Assembly: GCA_021300075.1 (NCBI GenBank)
Contig: JAJTIB010000058.1
Location: forward strand, 1-10,740
Length of the DNA: 10,740 bases
Direction: 5' to 3'
Source: Rickettsiales bacterium
GTDB taxonomy: Bacteria > Pseudomonadota > Alphaproteobacteria > Rickettsiales > UBA3002
Position 1 is the stretch's first letter. Each line of letters opens with the position of its first letter. The translations under genes were made by a program, and so were the position numbers. Positions 1-8,079 of this stretch are shown one piece after another. Below the pieces are notes generated by a model. The model saw only the letters and a list, made by a program, of their open reading frames with translations. It had not been told where the DNA came from and made no database searches.

Positions 1-717
1 GAGCCCATCCATCCGCGCCGAGATGCGGCCTATGATGGCTCCGTTCTGGCGCAGTAAATCGGCATAATGGCCGATTTCCTGACCCGCAATCACCACCATT
101 TGCGCGAGCGCCGGCCAACCATCGGTCGTGTAGGTTTTTTCAGCACTGTCAAAAAACGGATCGCCGCCACAGGAAACATAAATCGCCGCCCCCCTATCGG
201 AGGTGGATTGCAAGCCGCTGGCCGTACCATGCGTGTCCCAGAAATGCACGGGTAGTAAATCTCCCACCCGATGGGCATAGGAAACGTAAAACTCTGCCCC
301 CTCGGCGAGCGCCAGTGCTATCACCGCCGGGTGGGCAGACTGCACCAATACCCGTGCCACGCGCATTTCTTTTTCCAGCGAAACGCCGCGCGCTTTTTTC
401 AAATCCCGGCGCAGGCGCGCGAGCACCTCTTCAACCGCCTCCGGTCCCAAACCGGCAGGCACCGAACGGGCTATCAGAGCGCGCGTTTGGGGCAGAAGTG
501 TCGCATCCGTCAACTCTCGCGCGGTAAAAGTCCGGTCGGTATCTGCCGTTTGGTAGGGCACGAAATTGCGCTCCTCATCGGCATTAATTCTCAGCTTTCC
601 TGAACGCGCAAGTTGCGCCGCCATCGACTCAAGCACGGGCGTCATCTCCCAGGCTTCGGTCGCCGGAATAAAAGAGAGCAGATGATACTGGTTGGCGGAC
701 ATGGGCAGATGATACAT
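1..717 (-). CDS. Partial gene of unknown function with a degenerate zincin-like motif (C-terminus outside the window)
   Basis: An open frame of 239 codons runs from an ATG at 717 on the minus strand to the left edge without a stop. An in-frame TGA at 726-724 limits the start. A GAGG four bases upstream of 717 favours this ATG over the next Met (residue 6, at 702). The product looks soluble, with no signal peptide or membrane segment. A charged region (about 95-125) is rich in Arg, Lys and Glu. Residues 212-221 read GQEIGHYADL, which resembles the zinc-binding helix HExxH of metallopeptidases with the first His replaced by Gln213; Glu214 and His217 are kept. I have a weak memory that this motif occurs in a DUF2748-type family known from Rickettsiales, but cannot confirm it. 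The gene is divergent from gltD across a repeat-rich spacer. No function is assigned. Confidence 0.72.
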   Translation of the reverse strand, partial: MYHLPMSANQYHLLSFIPATEAWEMTPVLESMAAQLARSGKLRINADEERNFVPYQTADTDRTFTARELTDATLLPQTRALIARSVPAGLGPEAVEEVLARLRRDLKKARGVSLEKEMRVARVLVQSAHPAVIALALAEGAEFYVSYAHRVGDLLPVHFWDTHGTASGLQSTSDRGAAIYVSCGGDPFFDSAEKTYTTDGWPALAQMVVIAGQEIGHYADLLRQNGAIIGRISARMDGL

Positions 718-744
718 GAATCCTCATGCGATGTAACCCTTCGC

Positions 745-793
745 CATTCACCGTTGACAGTTCACCGTGATCCGTTAACGGTCAACCGTCAAC
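745..793. repeat. Degenerate heptanucleotide tandem repeat, seven units
   Basis: Seven consecutive 7-bp blocks can be read without gaps: CATTCAC, CGTTGAC, AGTTCAC, CGTGATC, CGTTAAC, GGTCAAC and CGTCAAC. The loose consensus is CGTTNAC, with the final AC and a central T best kept. The run fills much of the spacer between the left-edge gene and gltD (718-844). I see no convincing sigma70 promoter for either gene; a TTGACA at 754-759 has no good -10 partner at 16-18 bp. The units are too short and continuous for a CRISPR array. A related heptad tract lies at 8006-8079. Confidence 0.7.
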
Positions 794-844
794 ACCCTCA
801 TCTTCTGCATTGCAAAAAATTTGTAAACTGCCAGAGTCATCGCC

Positions 845-2251
845 ATGATGCAGCGTTTTCATCAGCTCGCGCAGAACTATCCCGAAACACGGGGCGCGAC
901 AGAGCGCATCCGCGATAGCGACGAAATTTACCGCGAATTTGCGAGCCTCAAAGCCGCTGAGCAATCCTCGCGCTGTCTGCAATGCGGCGTGCCTTTCTGT
1001 CAGGTGCATTGTCCCTTGCATAATAACATTCCCGACTGGCTGAAACTCGTGGCCGAAGGGCGGCTTAAAGAGGCCTATGAAGTTTCTTCCGCCACCAATA
1101 ATTTCCCTGAAATCTGCGGTCGCATCTGTCCGCAAGATAAGCTCTGCGAAGGCAATTGCGTGGTGAATAAAGATTTCGGCGCAATTACGATTGGTGCGGT
1201 CGAAAAATACATTACTGAGGTGGCGTGGAAAGAAGGCTGGATCACGGGCTTTGCACCAGTCCATGAGCAACCACTTTCGGTTGCGATTATTGGCGCCGGA
1301 CCGGCCGGTCTTGCCGCTGCGGAGACACTCCGGCGCAAGGGTATTCAGGTGCATATTTATGATCGCCATGACCGCGCGGGCGGGCTGTTGATCTACGGCA
1401 TCCCCAATTTCAAGCTCGACAAGAAAATCGTCTCCCGCCGCATTGCTCAATATACGCAAAGCGGAATTCAATTTCATCTCGGTATCGAAATCGGCCGTGA
1501 TGTTACACTGCAGGAACTCCAGTCTCAACATGATGCGGTGTTGCTTGCAACCGGCGTCTATCAAGCGCGCGAGCTTGAGCCGATGCCGGGTCTGGTACTG
1601 CCTGGCGTGCTGCCTGCACTTGAATTTCTGATCGAAAACAACCGCGCTGGACTTGAAGGCCGCACAAGCGCAATCTCCGCTCAGGGCAAACGTGTCGTGG
1701 TGATTGGCGGCGGCGACACAGCGATGGATTGTGTGCGAACGGCGGTGCGTCAGGGCGCAGTAAATGTCACTTGTTTATATCGCCGCGACCGGGAGAATAT
1801 GCCCGGCTCAGCGCGCGAAGTGTACCATGCCGAGGAAGAGGGTGTGGTATTTCGCTTTATGTCGACACCACTCGAATTTCGTGGGCAAGGCAAAATCGAG
1901 CAGGTAGTTGTCGGCGCGATGCGCCTCGGCCCCGCAGATATTTCCGGCCGTCGCCAGCCCGAACTGATTGCAGGCGAGAAAGCGATGATTGAGGCGGATC
2001 TGGTGATTAAAGCGCTTGGCTTTGACGCCGAGGACTTCCCCAGCTTTTTCTGTATGCCTGAATTGCAGCTCACCCGCCACGGCACCCTTAAAGTGGATGC
2101 TCACAGCATGACGAGTGTGACCGGAATTTTTGCGGCGGGAGACAATGTGCGCGGCGCTTCGCTTGTCGTCTGGGCGATTGCGGATGGCCGCAAAGTCGCC
2201 GCACATATACTCGATTATCTCGCACTCAAACAGGCGGCGAGGGCAGCATGA
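845..2251 (+). CDS. gltD: Glutamate synthase (NADPH), small (beta) subunit
   Basis: GltD takes electrons from NADPH through FAD and passes them by iron-sulfur clusters to GltB, where 2-oxoglutarate and glutamine give two glutamates. The 468-residue length is usual. The N-terminal part holds two four-Cys groups, C44/C47/C52/C56 and C91/C95/C101/C105, the expected ligands of two 4Fe-4S clusters. A Rossmann FAD motif GAGPAG is at 150-155, an NADPH-binding GGGDTAMD at 288-295, and the C-terminal FAD-contacting AAGDNVRG at 430-437. The frame upstream is closed by TAA at 824-826, and ATG 845 (or 848, the next codon) is the only sensible start, although no strong Shine-Dalgarno is seen. The stop overlaps the gltB start as ATGA, which points to one operon with translational coupling. 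The order gltD then gltB is the reverse of the more familiar gltBD. Confidence 0.96.
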   Translation: MMQRFHQLAQNYPETRGATERIRDSDEIYREFASLKAAEQSSRCLQCGVPFCQVHCPLHNNIPDWLKLVAEGRLKEAYEVSSATNNFPEICGRICPQDKLCEGNCVVNKDFGAITIGAVEKYITEVAWKEGWITGFAPVHEQPLSVAIIGAGPAGLAAAETLRRKGIQVHIYDRHDRAGGLLIYGIPNFKLDKKIVSRRIAQYTQSGIQFHLGIEIGRDVTLQELQSQHDAVLLATGVYQARELEPMPGLVLPGVLPALEFLIENNRAGLEGRTSAISAQGKRVVVIGGGDTAMDCVRTAVRQGAVNVTCLYRRDRENMPGSAREVYHAEEEGVVFRFMSTPLEFRGQGKIEQVVVGAMRLGPADISGRRQPELIAGEKAMIEADLVIKALGFDAEDFPSFFCMPELQLTRHGTLKVDAHSMTSVTGIFAAGDNVRGASLVVWAIADGRKVAAHILDYLALKQAARAA

Positions 2252-5200
2252 AATCCCTCTGGCGCTATGATGAAAATTGGGAAAAAGAAGCCGACCGGCT
2301 GGAAACGCAAGGTCTCTACCGGCGTGAGGACGAACATGATGCCTGCGGTGTCGGGCTGATTGCCGAGTTAAATGGCGCGCCTTCGCGCCGCGTGGTCGAG
2401 GCGGGGATTACCGCATTGCAATCGGTCTGGCATCGCGGCGCGCTGAATGCGGATGGTAAAACGGGCGATGGCGCAGGCGTGCATCTACAACTGCCACGCA
2501 GATTTTTTCTCGACTGGCTGGCGCGGTTTGGCGACGCACCCGCGGAAGATACCCGACTCGCGGTAGGCATGATTTTTCTACCGCGGCGCGATTTTGCAGC
2601 ACAAGAAGAAGCGCGCCTCATTATCGAGACCGAGACGATTCAGCATGGCTACAGCATTCTGGGCTGGCGACAAGTGCCGATCAATGCCGAAGTTATCGGC
2701 GAGGTGGCGCGCGATTCCTGCCCGGAAATTACGCAGCTAGTGATGCGCGGCAATGCGGAAGAAAGTGATGCGGCATTTGAGCAGAAGCTCTATGTTCTGC
2801 GCCGCCGGATTGAGAAAAAACTGCGCGAAAAAGCGATTCCGCAAGTCTATATCTGCTCGCTCTCTTGCCGTTATATTATTTACAAAGGCCTGTTCCTGGC
2901 CGAACAGCTCACCGCATTTTATCCCGACATTACCAGTGAACTTTTTGTCTCCAACTATATTATTTTCCACCAGCGTTTCTCCACCAACACCAGCCCAAGC
3001 TGGCATCTGGCACAGCCATTTCGCGCCGTGGCGCATAATGGGGAGATCAATACGCTGCGCGGCAATCTCAACTGGATGAGCAGTTTTGAAGCGAGTTTCG
3101 GCGCGTTCGAACTCTCGCCTTATCTTGAGGATCTGATTCCGGTCATCGCCCCCGGACTATCGGACACAGGCGCGCTTGATGCCGTGTTTGAACTGCTGGT
3201 GCGCGCGGGCCGACCAGCACCGCTTGCGAAACTGATGATGATCCCCCCGCCCTGGCGCAAAGACGCCGAGATGCCCAAAAACCAGAAGGCGATGTATGAA
3301 TATTTCACCTGTTTAGTCTCGCCCTGGGACGGCCCCGCCGCGCTTGTGGGCACAGACGGGCGCTATGTGTTTGCAGGCATGGACCGCAACGGATTGCGCC
3401 CCTTACGCTATACCATCACCCGTGACGGGCTGCTGATTTTAGGCTCAGAAGTGGGGATGGTTCCCGTCGAAGACGCGCGCGTGGCGCAATATGGAAGACT
3501 CGGGCCGGGACAGATGATCGCGGTCGATTTAGAAACTGGCACATGGTACGGCGACGGCGCGATGCAAGCGCAGCTTGCCGCCCAGCAGCCTTATGAGGAC
3601 TGGGTCAAATCCATCACCCGACTCACTGACTTGAAGCTCGCCGCTTACCCCGCGCAGAAACTCCCGCGTGCGGAAGAATTGCTGCGCCGTCAGGCCGCGG
3701 CCGGATTCACGCGCGAGGAACTCGAAACCATCTTGCTACCGATGGCGGCAGAAGGCAAAGAACCGATCGGCTCGATGGGCGACGATACGCCGCTTGCGAT
3801 TCTCTCGAAACATTACCGCGGACTGCATCATTTCTTCCGCCAGCATTTCTCGCAAGTGACCAATCCGCCGATTGATCCCATCCGCGAATCGCGCGTAATG
3901 AGCTTACTCACGCGCCTCGGGCCAGTTGAACATATCCTCGGCGAGCACTGCGATCTGAGCCATTTGCTGGAGTTGGACTCGCCGTTTTTACTGAACCATG
4001 AATACGAGGCGCTACTGGCCGCGCGCGGCAATAAAATCGCCGTGATTGATGCGCTGTTTGAAGATGATGGTGCGCCGGACGCACTCCGACGTGGGCTTGA
4101 GACTATGCTCAAAGAAGCCGATAGAGCGCTTAAAAGCGGCAAACATATCATCACAATTTCGGATGAAAAATCGGGCAAAGGTAAAGCCGCCATCCCGATG
4201 ATTCTGGCGGCGGGCGCACTTCATACCCATATGGTGCGGCAAAGCTACCGCAAGAAAATGTCGATCATCGCCCGCAGCTCGGTGACGCTTGATGTTCATT
4301 CGGCCGCGGTGCTGATTGGGGTCGGGGCGACGGCGGTGAGCCCCTATCTGGCCGAGGCGACGATTGTCGATCGTCATACTCGAGGTCAATTCGGCGCTCT
4401 CACCCTCGAACAGGCGCTTCTCAATTACCGTCAGGCCCTGCGCGAAGGACTGCTCAAAATCATGTCGAAGATGGGGATTTCGGTCGTCGTCTCCTATCGC
4501 GGCGGGCGCAATTTCGACGCGATTGGGCTGGCGCGATCATTGATTACCGAATTTTTCCCCGGCCTCATTTCACGCATTTCCGGTATCGGCCTTAAGGGGC
4601 TTGAAAAGCGCGTACTGGCGCTGCATCGCCATGCCTGGAGCGATGAAAATGCTCTCCCCTTACCCATAGGCGGCTTCTATAAATTCCGCAGCGACGGCGA
4701 AACCCACGCCTATCAGGCCAATGCCATTCATCTGCTGCAAACCGCCTGCGGCAATGGCAGTTACCGCAGCTATAAACGCTACGCCGAAGCCATTTACGCC
4801 GAGCCGCCCATTAATCTGCGCGACCTCCTCGAATTCCGCTCCGACCGCGCTTCGATTCCACTTGAGCAGGTGGAATCCGTCACCGCCATCCGCAAGCGTT
4901 TTGTTGCACCCGCCATGTCGCTGGGCGCACTGTCGCCCGAAGCACACGAGACGCTCGCCATCGCCATGAACCGGATTGGCGCCGGCTCGAATTCAGGCGA
5001 GGGTGGCGAGGGGCGCGAGCGTTATCAGCCTTACGAAAATGGCGACAATGCCAACTCGACCATTAAGCAGGTGGCCTCGGCACGATTCGGTGTCACTGTT
5101 GAATATCTGAATGCCTGCACCGAGCTGCAAATCAAGGTGGCGCAAGGTGCGAAACCCGGCGAGGGCGGGCAGTTGCCCGGCTTCAAAGTGACCGAAACCA

Positions 5201-6789
5201 TCGCCCGGCTGCGCCATGCAACCCCCGGCGTATCCCTCATATCACCGCCGCCTCACCATGATATTTATTCGATCGAAGACCTCGCCCAGCTCATCTATGA
5301 TCTGAAACAAGCCAACCCGGAAGCCATTGTGTCAGTCAAACTCGTCGCACAATCTGGCATCGGAACGATTGCCAGCGGTGTGGCCAAAGCCATGGCGGAT
5401 AAAATCGTCATTGCCGGCCATGTCGGTGGCACGGGGGCTTCGCCCTATTCAAGCATCAAACATGCTGGCGCGCCTTGGGAAATGGGGCTCGCAGAGGCAC
5501 ATCAGGTCCTGACCTTAAACGGCCTCAGACACCGCGTGATTTTGCAAACGGATGGTGGTCTCAAAACGGGGCGCGACATTGTGATGGCGGCGATGCTCGG
5601 GGCTGAAGAATATGCAATTGGAACGCTGTCGCTGGTGGCGATGGGTTGCCTCTTGGTGCGCCAGTGCCATAGCAATACCTGCCCCGTCGGCATTTGCACG
5701 CAGGACGAGGCGTTGCGTAAAAAGTTCGACGGTTCAGTCGAAAAAGTCATTCACCTGATGAGCTTCATCGCCGAGGAAGTGCGCGAGACACTCGCTACGC
5801 TCGGCTATCGATCACTCGATGAACTGATTGGCCGCAGTCATTTGCTGCAGCAGGAACATCTGGGCAGTGATGATCTCGACGCACTCGATCTCGGCCCGCT
5901 ACTCACTCAGTCCTCGCCGCTTCGGGGCGAGACCAATCTGCCGCGCAGCGCCAAGCGCCGCAATGAAGTGGCACCGTCGCTTGATGAAACTATCCTGCGC
6001 GATGCCGAAGAAATGCTGGGACATGGCGAGAAAATTCAACTCAGTTACAACATCCGCAACACACACCGCTCCGTCGGTACGCGGCTTTCGGGCTATCTCT
6101 GCCGTGCCGGGCTCTTGGATAAAATCCACCCCGACCATATTACCTTGCGTCTGCGCGGTGCGGCCGGCCAATCGCTGGGCGCCTTCGCCGCACGCGGCCT
6201 CAGGATTGAGCTCGTCGGCACGGCTAATGATTATGTTGGCAAGGGTCTTTCGGGCGCAACCATCATCGTCACACCTGCGCCCAATGCCACCCGCATCAGC
6301 AGCGAAAATACTATCCTTGGCAATACCGTACTTTACGGCGCGACCTCTGGAACCCTTTATGCGGCTGGACAAGCAGGCGAGCGTTTTGCGGTCCGAAATT
6401 CCGGCGCGCTGGTAGTGGTCGAAGGTTGCGGCGCCAATGGCTGCGAATATATGACCGCCGGAGAAGCGGTAATTTTAGGCACGATTGGCCCCAATTTCGC
6501 CGCTGGGATGACTGGTGGCATGGCCTATCTTTATGACCCAAGCGGCGTGAGTGCCTCACGCATCAACCGCGACTCAGTGGATGTCGAACAGTTGCTTTCA
6601 TCCGAATGGGCGGCGCATCTGCGCCAGATACTTGAAGCCTATCTCGAAGAAACAAAATCGCTCACGGCTCAGAATATTTTGGGTCAGTGGGAGGAACAGC
6701 AGCAATTTTTTATCCAGATCATCCCCAAGGAAATCCGCGCGCGCTGGCAACAAAAGCCCGAGGAGCAGCCCTTCAGCAAACGCGCTTAG
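2248..6789 (+). CDS. gltB: Glutamate synthase, large (alpha) subunit
   Basis: This is the catalytic subunit, which hydrolyses glutamine and channels ammonia to reduce 2-oxoglutarate to glutamate on FMN. At 1513 residues it is of standard size. The first 32 residues look like the propeptide; Cys33 in the ACGVG context would be the N-terminal nucleophile of the class II glutamine amidotransferase domain (about 33-430), with HQRFSTNT from 241 and HNGEIN from 263. The central linker domain covers about 500-780 (NPPIDPIRE at 539). The FMN synthase domain covers about 840-1210, with SGEGGEG at 916-922, GEGGQLPG near 972 and GHVGGTG at 1057-1063. The 3Fe-4S ligands C1134, C1140 and C1145 have the conserved 6 and 5 spacing. 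A C-terminal Gly-rich beta-helix (GXGXG) runs from about 1290 to 1460. The TAG stop uses the first base of a palindromic element that follows. No frameshift is seen. Confidence 0.98.
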   Translation: MKSLWRYDENWEKEADRLETQGLYRREDEHDACGVGLIAELNGAPSRRVVEAGITALQSVWHRGALNADGKTGDGAGVHLQLPRRFFLDWLARFGDAPAEDTRLAVGMIFLPRRDFAAQEEARLIIETETIQHGYSILGWRQVPINAEVIGEVARDSCPEITQLVMRGNAEESDAAFEQKLYVLRRRIEKKLREKAIPQVYICSLSCRYIIYKGLFLAEQLTAFYPDITSELFVSNYIIFHQRFSTNTSPSWHLAQPFRAVAHNGEINTLRGNLNWMSSFEASFGAFELSPYLEDLIPVIAPGLSDTGALDAVFELLVRAGRPAPLAKLMMIPPPWRKDAEMPKNQKAMYEYFTCLVSPWDGPAALVGTDGRYVFAGMDRNGLRPLRYTITRDGLLILGSEVGMVPVEDARVAQYGRLGPGQMIAVDLETGTWYGDGAMQAQLAAQQPYEDWVKSITRLTDLKLAAYPAQKLPRAEELLRRQAAAGFTREELETILLPMAAEGKEPIGSMGDDTPLAILSKHYRGLHHFFRQHFSQVTNPPIDPIRESRVMSLLTRLGPVEHILGEHCDLSHLLELDSPFLLNHEYEALLAARGNKIAVIDALFEDDGAPDALRRGLETMLKEADRALKSGKHIITISDEKSGKGKAAIPMILAAGALHTHMVRQSYRKKMSIIARSSVTLDVHSAAVLIGVGATAVSPYLAEATIVDRHTRGQFGALTLEQALLNYRQALREGLLKIMSKMGISVVVSYRGGRNFDAIGLARSLITEFFPGLISRISGIGLKGLEKRVLALHRHAWSDENALPLPIGGFYKFRSDGETHAYQANAIHLLQTACGNGSYRSYKRYAEAIYAEPPINLRDLLEFRSDRASIPLEQVESVTAIRKRFVAPAMSLGALSPEAHETLAIAMNRIGAGSNSGEGGEGRERYQPYENGDNANSTIKQVASARFGVTVEYLNACTELQIKVAQGAKPGEGGQLPGFKVTETIARLRHATPGVSLISPPPHHDIYSIEDLAQLIYDLKQANPEAIVSVKLVAQSGIGTIASGVAKAMADKIVIAGHVGGTGASPYSSIKHAGAPWEMGLAEAHQVLTLNGLRHRVILQTDGGLKTGRDIVMAAMLGAEEYAIGTLSLVAMGCLLVRQCHSNTCPVGICTQDEALRKKFDGSVEKVIHLMSFIAEEVRETLATLGYRSLDELIGRSHLLQQEHLGSDDLDALDLGPLLTQSSPLRGETNLPRSAKRRNEVAPSLDETILRDAEEMLGHGEKIQLSYNIRNTHRSVGTRLSGYLCRAGLLDKIHPDHITLRLRGAAGQSLGAFAARGLRIELVGTANDYVGKGLSGATIIVTPAPNATRISSENTILGNTVLYGATSGTLYAAGQAGERFAVRNSGALVVVEGCGANGCEYMTAGEAVILGTIGPNFAAGMTGGMAYLYDPSGVSASRINRDSVDVEQLLSSEWAAHLRQILEAYLEETKSLTAQNILGQWEEQQQFFIQIIPKEIRARWQQKPEEQPFSKRA

Positions 6790-6959
6790 TGGGGTTGCCT
6801 AACTCTACTATAGCTTGCTGCAAACCGCTTGTTTCTGCGGTTGGCTTCGCCTCTCTCCGCTTCGCTACGAGTCCGGTACTCATGTAGCGCTGCTACACTG
6901 CGTTCCGGTTCTCGAAACAAGCGGTTCTCGCTACGCCCTTGCGAGTTAATCAACCCCAC
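6789..6959. mobile_element. 171-bp palindromic MITE-like element inserted at the gltB stop codon
   Basis: The ends are inverted repeats: GTGGGGTTG at 6789-6797 pairs with CAACCCCAC at 6951-6959. After a 2x2 mismatch the pairing continues for six bases (TAACTC 6800-6805 with GAGTTA 6943-6948). A further perfect 12-bp arm follows (AACCGCTTGTTT 6823-6834 with AAACAAGCGGTT 6915-6926). Inside is a small hairpin, TGTAGC-GCT-GCTACA. The trinucleotide TTA stands directly outside both ends (6786-6788 and 6960-6962), as a target-site duplication would. There is no coding capacity worth noting, so the element would be non-autonomous. It lies between the convergent gltB and tRNA-Arg genes, so its transcript could also act as a bidirectional stem-loop, though no U-tract is present. 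The family is not recognised. Confidence 0.6.
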
Positions 6960-6975
6960 TTAAGAAGGGTGGAAG

Positions 6976-7052
6976 TGGCGAGCCCGGAGGGAGTCGAACC
7001 CCCGACATCCTGCTTAGAAGGCAGGTGCTCTATCCTGCTGAGCTACGGGCTC
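6976..7052 (-). tRNA. tRNA-Arg (anticodon UCU)
   Basis: The minus strand folds into a complete 77-nt cloverleaf. The acceptor stem pairs GAGCCCG with CGGGCTC, the D arm has GCTC/GAGC, and the anticodon stem is CCTGC/GCAGG around the loop CTTCTAA, giving anticodon TCT (UCU), which reads AGA and AGG. The T arm is GGGGG-TTCGACT-CCCTC, with one G-U pair, and the discriminator is G. The CCA end is encoded at 6978-6976. The gene converges on gltB and diverges from aguB. I found no second copy of its 3' end in the window that would suggest an attachment site. Confidence 0.97.
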
Positions 7053-7066
7053 TTGAACCACGACTC

Positions 7067-7096
7067 GTTATAGCAGTGTGCTTGCACCACAGGCAA
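7067..7096 (-). promoter_or_regulatory. Candidate promoter for tRNA-Arg
   Basis: On the minus strand TTGCCT (7096-7091) and TATAAC (7072-7067) are separated by 18 bp. The -10 lies 14 bp before the tRNA 5' end, which would leave a leader of roughly seven bases. Both hexamers are near the sigma70 consensus, but this is inspection only. Confidence 0.4.
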
Positions 7097-7100
7097 GAAC

Positions 7101-8003
7101 ATGCTAACCGCCGAGGCCATGAGCAGGAAACCTTACAAAATCGGCATCGTGCAAATGTCCATGCAGGCTTCGGCGGCGGCGAATATGGACAAGGCAGAAG
7201 CGATGCTGCGCGCGGCCAAAAAGCGGGGCGTAGACGTCGCTTGTCTGCCGGAATTATTTCTCTCACCCTATTTCTGCCAGATGGAAGACCATGATTTTTT
7301 TGCACTCGCCGAGCCGATTCCCGGCCCCTCAACCGAACGCCTAAGCAACCTCGCGAAAGAACTGGAGATGGTCATCGTCGCCTCGCTCTTTGAGCGCCGC
7401 GCGGCGGGCATGTATCATAATACTGCCGTGGTGCTCGATGCGGATGGCACGAATCTGGGCATTTACCGCAAGATGCATATCCCCGACGATCCCCGCTATT
7501 ACGAGAAATTTTATTTCACGCCAGGGGATTTAGGCTTCAAAAATTTCGATACGAAATTTGGCCGCATCGGCGTGCTTATCTGTTGGGACCAATGGTTCCC
7601 AGAGGCCGCGCGCCTGACGGCGATGCAAGGCTCTGAGGTGATTTTTTACCCGACCGCGATCGGCTGGCATCCGGCAGAAAAAAGTGAATATGGGCAGACA
7701 CAATGGCAGGCATGGCAGACCATTCAGCGCGGCCATGCGATTGCCAATGGCGTCACCATTGCCTCACCCAACCGCATTGGTATCGAGTCCGCTAAAGACG
7801 GCGGCGCGATTGAATTTTTTGGTCACTCTTTCATCTGCAATCCATCGGGCAAATTCTTGGCGGAAGCGAATGACGCGGAGGAAACGATTCTCGTCGCCGA
7901 GATTGACCCGAAGAAACACGAAACCGTGCGTCAGCACTGGCCGTTTTTCCGCGACCGGCGGATCGATCATTACGGTAAATTACTGCAGCATCCTGAAGCG
8001 TAA
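7101..8003 (+). CDS. aguB: N-carbamoylputrescine amidase (nitrilase superfamily)
   Basis: AguB hydrolyses N-carbamoylputrescine to putrescine, CO2 and ammonia, the last step of the agmatine route to putrescine in the cytoplasm. The 300-residue protein has the nitrilase catalytic triad: Glu51 in CLPELF, Lys124 in YRKMHIPDDP and Cys161 in LICWDQWFPE. The DQWFPE context after the Cys and the IGWHPAEK stretch near 192 are typical of the plant/bacterial AguB subgroup rather than of other amidases. Two starts are possible. ATG 7101 has a weak AGG seven bases upstream; ATG 7119 would give MSRKPYKIG, closer to the usual N-terminus, but its GAGG is only two bases away. aguA follows after a short spacer on the same strand, so the pair probably forms an operon. 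The upstream 48 bp are shared with the divergent tRNA-Arg gene. Confidence 0.94.
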   Translation: MLTAEAMSRKPYKIGIVQMSMQASAAANMDKAEAMLRAAKKRGVDVACLPELFLSPYFCQMEDHDFFALAEPIPGPSTERLSNLAKELEMVIVASLFERRAAGMYHNTAVVLDADGTNLGIYRKMHIPDDPRYYEKFYFTPGDLGFKNFDTKFGRIGVLICWDQWFPEAARLTAMQGSEVIFYPTAIGWHPAEKSEYGQTQWQAWQTIQRGHAIANGVTIASPNRIGIESAKDGGAIEFFGHSFICNPSGKFLAEANDAEETILVAEIDPKKHETVRQHWPFFRDRRIDHYGKLLQHPEA

Positions 8004-8005
8004 CC

Positions 8006-8079
8006 AGTGACAAGTGGCAGGTGATAAGTGACCGGTAATTTACAACATGCCTTGCCACCCGCCACCCGCCACCCGCCAC
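8006..8079. repeat. Degenerate heptanucleotide repeats across the aguB-aguA junction
   Basis: Two runs of 7-bp units are visible. The first (8006-8040) reads AGTGACA, AGTGGCA, GGTGATA, AGTGACC and GGTAATT. The second (8054-8079) is three exact GCCACCC units followed by GCCAC; its complement is GTGGCGG-like and so resembles the first run in opposite orientation. GTGGCA (8014-8019) and TGCCAC (8053-8058) can pair as a 6-bp stem around the GTG start of aguA. The second run lies inside the coding frame if GTG 8028 is the start, where it encodes a Pro/His/Arg-rich stretch. Confidence 0.7.
8018..8030 (+). promoter_or_regulatory. Shine-Dalgarno and GTG start of aguA built from the heptad repeat
   Basis: AGGTGAT at 8019-8025 matches the 16S rRNA anti-Shine-Dalgarno over seven bases, and six bases separate its AGG from GTG 8028, close to ideal spacing. 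Both elements are formed by neighbouring heptad units (GGTGATA followed by AGTGACC). Confidence 0.45.

Noticed and set aside
271..603. 110-codon plus-strand frame near the left edge
   Set aside because: It is antisense to the longer frame 717-1, which has a Shine-Dalgarno and more protein-like composition.
745..793. CRISPR-like array
   Set aside because: Units are 7 bp, contiguous and without spacers; no cas genes are present.
782..1564. 260-codon open frame on the minus strand opposite gltD
   Set aside because: It lies antisense to gltD, whose cluster and nucleotide-binding motifs are intact, and its translation shows no recognisable domain. It is a shadow frame of a high-GC gene.
5909..5931. 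Hairpin CTCGCC/GGCGAG inside gltB, considered as a palindromic insertion in the coding region
   Set aside because: It falls in the variable linker between the FMN domain and the Gly-rich C-terminal domain, the total length of GltB is normal, and a 6-bp stem is unremarkable in this composition.
5828..6415. 195-codon plus-strand frame within gltB
   Set aside because: It is in another frame of the well-supported GltB C-terminal region and has no start signal or family resemblance.
6976..7052. tRNA-Arg as an integration site for a genomic island
   Set aside because: No duplicated tRNA 3' end and no integrase are seen, and both sides carry ordinary housekeeping genes.
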